64,000 bases of DNA, taken from the NCBI GenBank assembly GCA_037954235.1, contig JBBMOA010000002.1:9836509-9900508 (forward strand). Reading direction: 5' to 3'. Positions within the stretch are counted from its first letter, which is position 1. Each line of letters opens with the position of its first letter. The DNA comes from Aulostomus chinensis. Its lineage: Eukaryota; Chordata; Actinopteri; Syngnathiformes; Aulostomidae. Positions 22,518 through 33,300 of the stretch are shown here, piece by piece. The translations under genes were made by a program, and so were the position numbers. The notes under the pieces were generated by a model. That model saw only the letters and a list, made by a program, of their open reading frames with translations. It did not search any database and was not told the origin of the DNA.

Positions 22518-23458
22518 AGTGTTTCGGTATTCCTCTATGTCCTTTCTCACAGAAATGTGTAAAAATGCAGAAGCTAACAGCACTTTGACTCCTGTCCTCC
22601 AGTCTCGGCCTGTCAGACTGAGACAGCGTCAGGCTGCAGCTTTATACCCTGGTGACAACGTTGTTGGTCATCATACCAGGAACATTAATTAATCTGGCAT
22701 GATGGAAACAGAACCCTCAGTCAGGCTGGAATCTCCTGTCCTCCTGGACTCTTGTTTTCAATAAGGAGAGTTTTTAGACATAGATTTAAAAAATACTTTC
22801 AGTTGTGTTAAATCATTGATTCAACCAAAAATTTAAACTTCAGTCTTCTTTTTAGAGACATTCCAACTCGTGGTGAGGATAATTGTTGCATGATGTTTTG
22901 TTTTTTGTTTTTTTAAGACAATTATAGAGTGACAATGTGGTACCATGGCAACTATAGAAAGCCCATTCCCAGGCTGCTCATTCCAGATAGGATTATACAC
23001 GTCATTACTCAAATTTATCAAAATAAGAGCATTCCATTTAAGGCTTTTTTGGGGGGAAAGTTTTATTTGCAGAAGCTCTGAAGACAACAGCAAAACTGCA
23101 GCAGTACAAATGGCTGTCCAGCCCTGGGAGATCGCGGCCGGCTAGTGTTCTAGCTTGCAGTCAGAAAAATGTGTGTCTGTGGCCTGAGTTGTACAGGAGC
23201 CAGCAAACACAATTTTGCACTCTTTGCATGCCTTAAATGTGCAGCTTAATTAGATTTGTAAGACATGCTCTCGTCCTAATCAGTGTTCATCCTCCCAACC
23301 AGGTCCACTCCAAGTACAGGAGGACAGGGGCCAGCTTCAGTAAGGCCCAGCAGGAGTTCTCCCAGGGCGTCCTGACCAATCGATCCTTCCAGACTGCAGC
23401 AACTGGAGCCGCCACCTCAGCCGCTCAAGGAGCATTTGGCAGGAACCAGGGAAACTAG
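17544..23458 (+). CDS. scamp2: scamp2, secretory carrier-associated membrane protein, complete
   Basis: A four-transmembrane protein of post-Golgi and endosomal recycling membranes. Nine exons join in phase: 17544-17600, 18263-18340, 18441-18527, 18983-19109, 19207-19335, 20206-20365, 20820-20921, 21366-21483, 23303-23458, giving 337 residues (family about 330-340). NPF motifs that bind EH-domain proteins sit at residues 7-9, 16-18 and 38-40, and a charged coiled coil lies at about 80-107. The conserved NNWPPLPS and KPCFYQDF follow, then four membrane segments from about residue 160. CWYRPVYKAFR at 203-213 is the E-peptide used in exocytosis. The cytoplasmic tail has YRRTGASFSKAQQEF. VDPVDVNPF and the KPCFYQDF-RICK-YYLWM region favour SCAMP2 over SCAMP1, although the tail is SCAMP1-like. 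The start at MSGYDSNPF is the family start. A run of six Phe codons (20839-20856) sits in the third membrane segment. Confidence 0.85.
19532..19750 (+). mobile_element. tRNA-derived SINE with target-site duplication
   Basis: Pol III promoter boxes are readable: A box TGGCTCAGAGG (19543-19553) and B box GGTTCGATCCT (19586-19596). The 3' part (gtgacggactggtgacccg to agaaaatagatggatgatgg) ends in an A-rich tail. The direct repeat aaaattgaatcca flanks the element (about 19520-19532 and 19749-19761). It lies in the intron between the fifth and sixth scamp2 exons. Its 3' tail is shared with the larger SINE at 32043-32395. Confidence 0.85.
20820..20921 (+). CDS. scamp2: scamp2 exon with poly-Phe membrane segment
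   Basis: The exon encodes the third membrane helix. After FS come six consecutive TTC codons, then V and three more Phe, ahead of QVAVYIIQ. Family members also have a Phe-rich helix here, but interrupted (FFVFFFV). The uninterrupted TTC array suggests slippage within coding sequence that was tolerated because Phe suits a membrane helix. Confidence 0.9.
21077..21099. repeat. (TG)n microsatellite
   Basis: About eleven TG units in a scamp2 intron. Confidence 0.9.
21966..22148 (+). mobile_element. 5'-truncated copy of the large tRNA-type SINE
   Basis: It starts in the middle of the element (aactgaccgtaggtgtgac) and runs through gatggactggtgacctgtcc and ggataggctccag to agaaaatggatggatgg. It lacks the Pol III head. 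It lies in the last intron of scamp2, in gene orientation. Truncation at the 5' end is the expected result of incomplete reverse transcription. Confidence 0.85.
22469..22515. repeat. Poly-C plus (AC)n tract
   Basis: Twelve C followed by about seventeen AC units in the last scamp2 intron. A slippage-prone compound microsatellite. Confidence 0.9.
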
Positions 23459-23590
23459 ACCTTCCCTCCATCCTGTGGGCCTCAGACTAGTCCTTGATTG
23501 CTGTAATTATTTATTATAATGGCCAAAAACATAATCAGAAACCATCATGTCACTTTATGTTTGTGATTTTTGTTCCAACAAGTCCGACTA

Positions 23591-23706
23591 GGTGAGGCGT
23601 CCCACTTGGTGAGGCGTCCCACTTGGTGAGGCGTCCCACTTGGTGAGGCGTCCCACTAGGTGAGGCGTCCCACAAGGTGAGCCACTAGGTGAGGCGTCCC
23701 ACTTGT
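23591..23706. repeat. 17-bp minisatellite in scamp2 3'UTR
   Basis: About seven tandem units of ggtgaggcgtcccactt, with variants at the last bases (ctt, cta, caa) and one shortened unit. It starts 132 bases after the stop codon. The unit length is not a multiple of three, so it has no coding meaning. Confidence 0.9.
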
Positions 23707-24527
23707 CTTTCTTGCATGTTTTTGGTACAGAAGACAAACCCCAGGTCTTAGACAAGCATGATGACTGGCGCATCTTGGTTGTAAATGCACTCATCACAAG
23801 CCTCAGCAGTATACAGCATGTGGATCATGATCAATCAGACATGGAGGCAGGATGCACGGGAGGAAATGTACAGCAGCACACCTCAAAATAACCACCATAA
23901 TGCTTTTGATACTAGAGGTAAGAATGCTGGTGGTGTGGGATTCCTTCCCGATAATGTATGTCTAGATTATTTGTGTCAGAAAGTAAAGTTTTACACGCTT
24001 CTACAAATGTTACTACTACTAGTACTACTAGTACTACTACTACGAAATTCCAATGATTTCTCAGGCTTCGCTGCAGAGGGAACTGCATCCAAGCCTAATC
24101 CAAGTAAACTGAGTCCTGCTAAATGTTCTGCTACAACAGCGACTGCTGCAGCTGCAATGTCAGTCTGGTTTTTGTAATTGTGCACTTGTGAAGCTGACAA
24201 GTAATGCAGGGTGGAGGGATGAAGTCTTTTCTTTGAATGTTTTAATCAGCTTCCTGGTTCAGATGAAGTGAGCGACGGTTGAATGAAGGCATGGGTTCAC
24301 TTGGGCAATGCATTTTTGATTCGTTGTTGATTGGGAAGATTTCCACACTGTTCAGTTACGGAGCCTCGAAAGGCCGGGTGAGGTTGATAGATGTAATGTC
24401 ATTGAGAGAGTGCATTAATGAGCAGACAGAACACTACTTATCAGTTGGTTGTGTTACTGAATAGATTGTACCCTCTAGCAGTTCCTACCTGTTAGATATT
24501 TTCATGTTTTTACTGATGAATATACAC

Positions 24528-25154
24528 TACTGGTCAAAAATAGTTGTCATCTCCCAGGTGCCTCTAGTTTTTGTTGAGATGCGACAGCTAGCTGTCCGAG
24601 TGTATCCCTGTGGTCAGACCAGACACATTCTCTAGGCTAGCGGTCTTTCCTCATCTGTCAGGCCTGCAGCTCTCAGGCTGCTGTCTCCGAGCTGCCATCC
24701 TTTGAGCGGCTCATCGAGCAGCTGCTGGCTTGTCTGAGGGCTGAGTCATTGCTTTAGGTCTGCTAGCCTCGTTCCTGTCACTTTGGTGTAGGAAACTGTC
24801 CTCGCCGATGGGAGGGATACACAGGCAGCCAGATTTTAATGTTTAATGGAGTCTCTGTCTTTAACAGGCCAGGAGGAAACAAGAATGCATGAAACTGTCT
24901 GCTGTGAAATATTGTCCAAATAATCCTTCTGAGGTTGTAGGCTTTTAAATGCACAGGAAACTTGAGCACCTGAAGGAATTGCTGACAGCCCATAAAACTT
25001 CTTTGTATCACTTAGTTTTTGCTGACACTTTCTCATTCGTTTAACTTCTTGCAGTTTCCATTTTAGCATTGGTGGTTATTCTTTGGGTCTTGTACTGCTT
25101 AGGTTTTAATACAGACTGGAGGAATGCTGCTGATGTAAATGTTTTTGACCAGTA
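24528..25154. mobile_element. TIR-flanked element (Tc1-like ends), non-autonomous
   Basis: The inverted ends TACTGGTCAAAAA (24528-24540) and TTTTTGACCAGTA (25142-25154) bound a 627-bp interior. ACTGGTCAAAA ends are typical of several fish Tc1/mariner-related families. No transposase motif is visible inside. A minus-strand 77-codon ORF (24836-25069) is open but unrecognised. It could be a MITE or a decayed autonomous copy. Confidence 0.65.
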
Positions 25155-25165
25155 ATATGTATGTA

Positions 25166-25171
25166 AATAAA
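25166..25171 (+). terminator. scamp2: AATAAA signal, scamp2 proximal
   Basis: First canonical hexamer after the TIR-flanked element. A second AATAAA at 25433-25438 follows in a better T-rich downstream context. Confidence 0.45.
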
Positions 25172-25432
25172 TACACTGTAAAATGTTACTGTAACTCTGA
25201 AAGACTGTTCAGGTGTGCCTTTATTGAATGTAACAAACCTGCTAATTTTTGTATGGGGTCTTTGGCACAAAACTGTTGGCATCATGTCTGATTTTGTCAG
25301 TCAGAATTGTTTTAAGCTGTTTCCATTTGCTCTGAATATGTTTTAAGGTGTGGTGTGAATGTATATATTGGTTATCTCTATTTAAAGTAAATTTACTGGA
25401 GGGGCTCTGTTGGAAATTTATTCTTAACATTC

Positions 25433-25438
25433 AATAAA
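25433..25438 (+). terminator. scamp2: AATAAA signal, scamp2 distal
   Basis: Canonical hexamer followed by ttgttctcttttg, a reasonable downstream U/GU-rich element. Confidence 0.5.
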
Positions 25439-25654
25439 TTGTTCTCTTTTGAAAGTTGGATGGTATCATTGTTGCTCCTGGGGTTCCTGGTTGTTCTATC
25501 AGCAGCTGTATGTGTGGTGGTGAAAAGCACCATCTTGTGGCCAGCAGGTGTTACTACAACTCATACAGCCTTTGAAGCTACCGTCACATTGTTCTGTTTA
25601 CACACCGGACTGAACTGTTACATTGGATTTCCTTCCCAGTCAAAAATGTATTTT

Positions 25655-26215
25655 TTTTAGAGCCCGAGCACTCGACGGAGCGAGGGCCCTCTTGTTTTGC
25701 AAGAGATTGTTATTCTCTGTCTCTTCTAGATTTAATCCCCTTTTTGAGGCCTTTCTTATGTTTGAAAATGCGCACGATTTTGCTCATAAATTGGGCGTGC
25801 GTGAAACTGATGTATGTTAAATGTGTCACACATGGGTTTCTAGAAACACCTCAACAGCGTCCCCTAGAAGCAAAAAAAAAAAAAAAATCACAAAGTTTCA
25901 CTTGCATGCATGAAAATTGGTATGCTCATACAGTAGGACAAGACCTTCAAAAGTGCGCACTTGGACTGTGCTGTCAAACCAAATGGAAATCTGATATTTT
26001 GAAGTGAAATTAACATTTCTTGCAATTTCATTGGTTGTACTTTTAACAAACTCCTCCTCATCCTCGGATTTCATCATTTCATTACTAAACCCCTGGGCCA
26101 TCTTAAATGCGAAGCTTTCGAGTTTCCACAATCGCATGTGTCCATGACAGAACTGTGGGTTTTGAAAGGGGTTAATATTAACTGTCGGTCATAGCGCCCC
26201 CTAGTGGTGACGTAG
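25655..26215. repeat. Fish interspersed repeat beginning GAGCCCGAGCAC
   Basis: The segment begins gagcccgagcactcgacgga and gagggccctcttgtttt, and ends near gcgccccctagtggtg. I recognise this opening as a frequent fish dispersed repeat with no coding capacity, but cannot name its class. An A-run lies at 25871-25887. It fills part of the scamp2-bbs4 gap. Confidence 0.5.
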
Positions 26216-27220
26216 TTTACACAGATTATGTGTACAGTCCAATGAGGAGATCTCACTCAAATCTAGTCGGACACCTCCTACACCTTGGTGTCCAGGTGGT
26301 GTACTGTACGTTAATGACTTCATCAAATACACAGCAAGGTCAGGTATGCTGAGTGAAGGTCCTCTGGCTCCAACTGGTGGTTGAATGGAAACGTCGCATG
26401 TTCCTGTCATTACATGTTATTCTCCATTGGGTCCGTAGGTTGCAGCATCTACCTGCAAATCCCATGAGAGCACCAGCGATGACCTCCAGTCTTTTACCAG
26501 AACTCTTAGAAATCTTACACATGAGCAGATCTGTTTGAGACGTCACGTGTTTCTGTGTCTATGCGTAATTGATGTATGTGTAGTGTTTAACACCAGAAGG
26601 CAATTTTCCCAGTAGCTGATGGAAGTAGAAAGTTTCTTTAAGCCCATTAAATATGGTTCAAAACACAAAATTTAACACCCTTACACTGACAAAGTGTTGA
26701 CTAAACAGCACTAAACCTGTAACTTGAAACTTAAGTCACATGTCTCATTCTCAGTGGAAGTCAAGGATGCCCAAACTTTTCCCCTTGGAGGGACAAACTT
26801 CTGTCCAAATGGTGGGCTGCAGGCCAAAGCAAATACGTTTGTGATGATAAAATTCCTTTTCTCCGTGAATTCCTGTCTCTACCACTTGATTTCGTTCTTA
26901 GTTCACTTGTGTCAAATTGACATCCTGTGCAAAATCCCCCTTCTACCTCAAAATTATGAAAGAAATATATATTAGTGTTCCCATATATTAAAAGAGCACA
27001 AATTTAAACATGATTTAACATAATTTATTTGTTTATAAATACATTTTATTTTACATTTGGCCAAATTAAACCTCATGGTGGGCAGTCTTGATATGTAATG
27101 TATATGTTTGATTTTTTTTTTTCGTTTTTGCTCCTTTGTGGGGTTTATTATTTATTTATTTGTAAGTAGAACTGGTTTTGTTGGGGAAAAGTAGTTTCTG
27201 GAGTTCCTATTATATATGTT
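26216..27220. other. Intergenic region upstream of bbs4
   Basis: AT-rich sequence with no gene. Short ORFs on both strands at 26201-26546 and at 26724-26975 (+) overlap each other and have no family features. Confidence 0.55.
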
Positions 27221-27230
27221 GAAGTTCGAA

Positions 27231-27321
27231 ATTGGTTGAAGGAGGTACAACAACCTACTTCCTCATTCCACAGATGTATCCATGGCAACAGCTTCTGCTG
27301 TTGTTGACCCCAAGATGGCGG
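27231..27321 (+). promoter_or_regulatory. bbs4: bbs4 core promoter: CCAAT box, RFX X-box, YY1-like motif
   Basis: An inverted CCAAT box (ATTGG, 27231-27235) precedes GTATCCATGGCAAC (27276-27289), which matches the RFX X-box palindrome GTTGCCATGGCAAC at 12 of 14 positions with a perfect right half. CAAGATGGCGG (27311-27321) spans the start codon and is the YY1 core. RFX factors drive ciliary genes, so the X-box fits the product. Confidence 0.7.
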
Positions 27322-30300
27322 ACGAAGAGAAAGCTGCGGCGGTGAGTCCCAAACCAAAGCTACATCACTCTTGCTCGAGTAAACCTAACAAAATACAGTT
27401 TCATACGGCTAGGATTAGGCGCTAGTCGAGGACACGAAACATTAGTTGTGCGCACACACATTGTTATTTCGGTTATTTCACCGTGACAGTCTAAAGTAAC
27501 CTGAAACGGAGCTAAATTGATTAATCCTATAGCTAACGTTAACTTCCCTCGCGGTGTCTAATCCCACTCGTCCACGAACAGAACAGAACAGCTGATTAGG
27601 TGTGACGTCAGGCACAGTAAGGGTGCAACCACTGAAATGCGTGGCGAACATTGACTCACAGTTTTAGGTAACATATTAGCGAAAATGAGCATTAGCCCAC
27701 GCGTGTCATTAAGCTGGTAATTTAACGTACGCAAATGACCAGTGTTGGTTAGCCGTAATCCTCGCTGTTTGAGGACTTTTGGGGTTAATGTGTAATAAAG
27801 TGTGACATGATAGTTTATGTTATTACAGCCGTGCATCGTTGCCTCATCGACTGCTGCAATCTACAAGTGAGTTGAATATGGAGTGAAATGTGTAGCGAAG
27901 CACTACGACTGCGCATGCGTGTCCACCTGCATACCCCTTTACTTCGGTTGTCATTTGTTTCTTTGGTATCTATGTAATTTTGGACTCGATACAGCATGCA
28001 ATTCAATGAAACACTCAGATTTGACTAGTTAGTTCATATAGAGGTTTGTTAAGAGTGTCGTGGGGACTGAGCCGTTTGAAAGTATGAAATGAATACATAA
28101 ATAAATCCAGCTTGCAGCTTTTAGACACAAATTTAACTTTAAATGCAATGGTTGGTCTCTGATACCCATATCTGCAGATGTTGGAATGTCTTTATTTTTT
28201 TCTGAACGACTATACCTGAAATACTATACCATCATAAATAATTTGCTCACTTAATTTACAATGAATACCACCAGTAAATGGCTTACATCATATGTCCCAG
28301 CTATTTAACCTGGATATTCAGCTCAGCTGATATCTAGGTCAGAGATGATGGGCTGTCACCAGAAGCTTACTTCTATAAACAAACATTGGACAGATTGGGC
28401 TATGCAGATGTGTTTGATTACACATTCAGCTCCAGTTAGGGCTGAACAATTAGTCTAAATGCAGTGGAAACTGCAATATTACCTTGAGCAATAATTGCCC
28501 AGGCCAAATGTGACTGAATGCCATTCTAAATTAGGTATTGTGTTGCAGAGATATCCAGCCTGCAAATGCTATTCTACAGAAGAAAATGTGTTTGTTGGGT
28601 GCAGATTCTCAAAAGATAATATAGTGTCTAGGTATTTCACTATTGAAATATGAATAATGACACGAGAGTGGGAAATCCTTATAATGTTATGAATCATATC
28701 ACAATTGATATCAGGGAAATCATGCTGTACTGTACCTGTCACAGTACCAACAATGACAGTATAACCCCATCAGATGTATCCGTCAGTCTGAACAGTCCTT
28801 AATAGGACAGAATGATTAAAAATGGAAGGGAGTCGATCAGCATAGAGCATAGAACAGCATAGAGACCATACTGACAAATATGACAGCTCTGTGAATTTAA
28901 CTGAGAGATGGACAGATCCTATTTGTTGTTTCTTGATGTACTAATGTTGAGTTTGATGTGTTTCAGCTCCCAGTTGCTTCAGAAGCCAAGAAACGCCGGG
29001 CACCTAAAGGTAGATTAATACAATTAGAGTTAGTGTATCTTCAGTTTAGTTCATTTTTTAATGCACCAACCATTATCTCATAATATTTCTGCCCTTGGCG
29101 ATCTTTGCAAAACAAGTACAGTAATAAAACCTCCTCCTTGGCTTGTAACTGGTAGAGGGTACAGAGATAATCTGGAATTAATTGTCCTGCAGAGGTCACC
29201 CTCATCCTTTTCTCTGGTATGCCTAAAACGAGGTATCTGTGCATAAATCACTTTCTAGTTTCGACAATTCTCTGTGTGGAAACAGGTTTTCAGTCGGCAA
29301 ATTATAGCATTATTTACCCTTAACTAGTTCCTGGATTTAGCTTTTTGTTTTCCTCGTTAGACCTACTGGGTCAATGTTATGTTTCCTACTCTACTGTAGT
29401 GTGCGAAGACCAATCTGAGGAGGGAAATGAGCAGAAATCACTACCTTGAGTGAGAAATGTAGTAATCAAACATAGAAGATTACTTTGGAACAACTAAAAG
29501 CTCCATAACTCTACTGTAAGGTATCCACATTTTGCTCATGCATATAAACAAAAAACAACCAGAGGGGGTAAAACATCAAAAATAAATAACTGCCAAATTT
29601 TATATACACATGCCACACACATGCACATGGTTTGACTTCAAAGAAAAATACTGAGACATAATAATTAAGATGAATAGCTCAACAGCAAGCACTCTAAGTA
29701 TAGAGAAAGCTGTGGGGTACTGTGTAAAATAAGGTCACAGCTTTTGCAATAGGTTTAAATAATTGTATGAAGTTTAAAACCTAAATCTGTAATTAAATTT
29801 AGATGTACAACCGCTTAATATGAATAGGAATTGATTGGCTGAATATGAGAATAAATGCTTATCAAAAGGAAAGTTTCTTTCATGGTAAAACTTCTTAAAG
29901 TCATTTCTGTTCCATTCTCTCCAAGTGTCTTTTGATCACAGCATGTCTCCCCTCAGCTCTTATCCCCCTTTAACAGATGGTGGAAGCACACACAAGGCAA
30001 ATCTGCCTTAGCATTAGCTCGATGAACTATAGCAATGAGAGATTTCCACCATGTTTGGATGAAGTTTTCCATAGGACTATATTTAGGAGACCTCATGCTG
30101 TGCTCTTTTTTTTCCCTGGAGCTTTTCGACTATTCTCTCTTACAGTAGTTGCAGGAGTACATGTCACACATGTATCCCATCTCAGCTCTCTATATCTGCT
30201 CGGCTTTATGTGTGTGGACTCTGGAGCTCCACAGGGCTGCAGCTGAAACCCAGAGACAAGAATATTATTGCTGTCTCAGCAGGAAGAAAGCGGATTTGGT

Positions 30301-33300
30301 GGCTACAAATAAGGCCATTCTCAATCTTGACAAAGCAAACGTGTGATGCTCATAGAGCTCCATACTCTGCGATGGAGAGGATTTCTGAGCAGCAGTTTGA
30401 GGACTGAGGCTCCATTTCTAGCTGCTTGAAGCACTGACAGATAACAGTAGGAAGCTTAAGTGTAATTCACACTGTATTCTTAAACAGGCAGTTCATCAGT
30501 GATATTCCCCAGTGTCAGCGGCAGACTCTAAGCCCAACGTTTCATTTCACGTTCTTATTTTTAGCCTCAGAGGAAGGTAGTGGCTGCAAGATAACAGGAT
30601 TATTGGAATCAAACTTGCTTGAATTGGAGTTACATTTGTTTCCTCGTGAAATGAAAGATGGCTCTCCTGCGAGAAAAGGACTCAGAGCAATGTGGCACTG
30701 CTCTTGAGGTTACCTTACCCTTTCTAATGCTGCCATTGTATTGTGCTGCTCATTCCTCCAGCCCCCCTCTGTCAGCCTTTCTTTGTAGCTTCTCTGTTCT
30801 GACACATACACCGGGCTTGCCTGATACATTGTTGCCCCAGCAACCAAGAGCATATCTCTACCTGCTGAAATGTTCAAAGAAAGAAAAAAGAACGTGTGTA
30901 ACAAAAAAACTTGCTTACGAGGTGACACTTAGAGCATGGCTGGTGCATTGATTATAGTTTAGCCTGCGGTTTTTGTTAACACCCATGATAACTGTCAGAT
31001 CAAAGAGTTGCTAGTGACTGCAAAGGAGGTTGCTCTCAGCGTTAGTTATTCAGCTGTCAAATTAAGACTGTGTAAATTAAAAATAGACGTAATTCCCTAA
31101 TAGTCTCTGCTGCCTGTTTGTAAGTAAAAACTAGCTAACAAGCTGAGACTTAACAATGCGCCTTGTGAATTGAGTCAAATGTAGCTTGTGGATTTAGGTT
31201 GACGTGTTGCATCTGCGTTAACCGCCAGCTGTGGGACCTGCTAATGACTGCAGTAGAAAGCCACTTTGAGGATTAATCACTCTCAACTAAATAAGACAGA
31301 ATCTGAACAGTGACAAGTAGTGAGTTTAAAAGTAGCCCAGATTTTGAAATTACACTAATTTTATTATATAACTGTCTTCCAGTTCCAGAGCTTCCTATTG
31401 TGGAGAGGAGAAACTGGCTCATCCATCAGCACTATATCCGCAAAGATTATGACACGTGCAAGGTAAAGAAGCCTCATCCCTCCGTGCTCCCTGTGGGCCG
31501 CTGTGTCGTCCACTTTTCTGTTCAACTGCCTGTTGTATAATAATTCATATAAAGCTCAGGATTACCTACACCTGATCCACCTGTCTATTCCGATATGAAA
31601 GAGGCTAACATCTCAACATGTCCATGTTCTTGTATTATTACAATACTCCCCAATGTCAGTTGGGAAATATAATTTATGGCATACTCTCATCGAGTCGAGA
31701 TGCTTGAAAGATTAGTGGCCTCAGACATGCTAACGCTAGAATTGACAACTTGTGTGTCCCTTCAGGAATTGAGAGTGATCACAACAACATGATATATAAT
31801 TATGTATTCACCACTGCAAAATAATTCACAAAATACCATGGACTTAAAAAAAAAGAAAAGAAAACAGTGTCCAGGTCTGGAAACGTTTTTGAATACAAAA
31901 TAAAGCTTGAAAATTTTGGAAAGACCTTTTCAATATTCATCACAAGTATTCCAGTTAATGTGGTTAAATTCAGATTTACCCACATTCAGTTAAGAAGCTC
32001 TTTTAATTAATATAGATTTATTTTAATATGCGATTATGTCATTTTGGGCGGCACGGTGGTGCAGTGGTCAGCACTGTGGCCTCACAGAAGGTTCCAGGTT
32101 GGAGCCCCGGCTCCATCACAGGATCTTTCTGTGTGAGTCTGCATGTTCTCCCTGTTCCTGTGTGGGTTCTCTCTGGTACTCCAGCTTCCTCCCACAGTCC
32201 AAAGACATCAAGAGGGGACGAGGCTGATTGATACTCTAAATTGACCGTAGGTGTGACTGTGAGTGTGAATGGTTGTCTGTCTCTATGTGTTGGTCCTGTG
32301 ATGGACTGGTGACCTGTACAGGGTGAACCCCGCCTCTTCTGGGATAGGCTCCACCCCCCGTGAACCTTTACAGGATAGGTGGTAGAAAATGGATGGATTA
32401 TGTCATCTCATACCACATGGCTTGTATAAATTTTAGTTAAATATATGATTGTAAATTATTTTCTGTCATTTTTTTTTCATGCGTAAACAGACATTTCAGA
32501 GAATATTAGTGAGAAGCTTAATGAACATCGTGTGAACTTGGTGAGAGCTTGATTTGATCTGTAAAAGTTAGGCTTTCACATTATGGCTGTTTGTCCCTCT
32601 GCGTTCATGCAGGCAATCATCAAAGAGCAGCTGCAGGAGACCAATGGAATGTGTGAATATGCCATCTATGTTCAAGGTGAGAGGCCTGCTCTACACATGT
32701 AACATGCTTGAGTTTATTTTACAGCAACATCTCGTTTAGATCCCATAATTCAACTCTTTGGACCACTTGCTGTTCCTTGGATTTTTAATGTGCTTTTTCT
32801 ACTTCCTCCTGCAGTTGAAGTTTTCCTTTGTTTGTCTTTTTTTTTTCTTGCCGCAGCACTAATCTTACGTCTTGAGGGCAATATCCAGCAGTCCCTGGAG
32901 CTGTTTCAGAGCTGTGCCATCCTTAATCCCAGCAGCACTGACAATTTGAAACAAGTGGCCAGATCACTGTGAGTTCCTTCTCTAGTCAACAAAGAATGTG
33001 CAGCAACAACAGCCAAATCGTGAGGAAATGATGGCAGCGTATATTGATTGAGGATGCAGTGATTAAGACGGGTTCATATCTCATCCGTTTTGTAGGTTCC
33101 TGCTGGGAAAGCACAAAGCCGCTATTGAATTCTACCATGAAGCTGTGAGGCTCAACGAGAAAGACTGGGTAAAAGAAACCTACCACTCAAATACTGAAGT
33201 TCATACAGGAAAGGCATCTTGTAGTTTATTTTTATGACATTTCTTTCAATAAATTTTCTCCTCATTTAAAAAAAAATGGAAATGACCAGACTGAACCTCA

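Larger units (their letters stand above)
23459..25438 (+). other. scamp2: scamp2 3'UTR (probable)
   Basis: About 2 kb between the TAG stop and the second AATAAA. It holds a 17-bp minisatellite, an ACT-triplet tract near 24007-24042 and a TIR-flanked element at 24528-25154. The length is long but possible for this gene, and earlier polyadenylation may occur. ORFs at 23785-24177 (+) and 23991-24200 (-) are composed largely of the triplet tract. Confidence 0.55.

Noticed and set aside
27274..27276. First ATG upstream of bbs4 exon 1 (atgtatcc)
   Set aside because: It is out of frame with the Bbs4 protein. The frame from 27315 gives MADEEKAAA, which resembles the known N-terminus.
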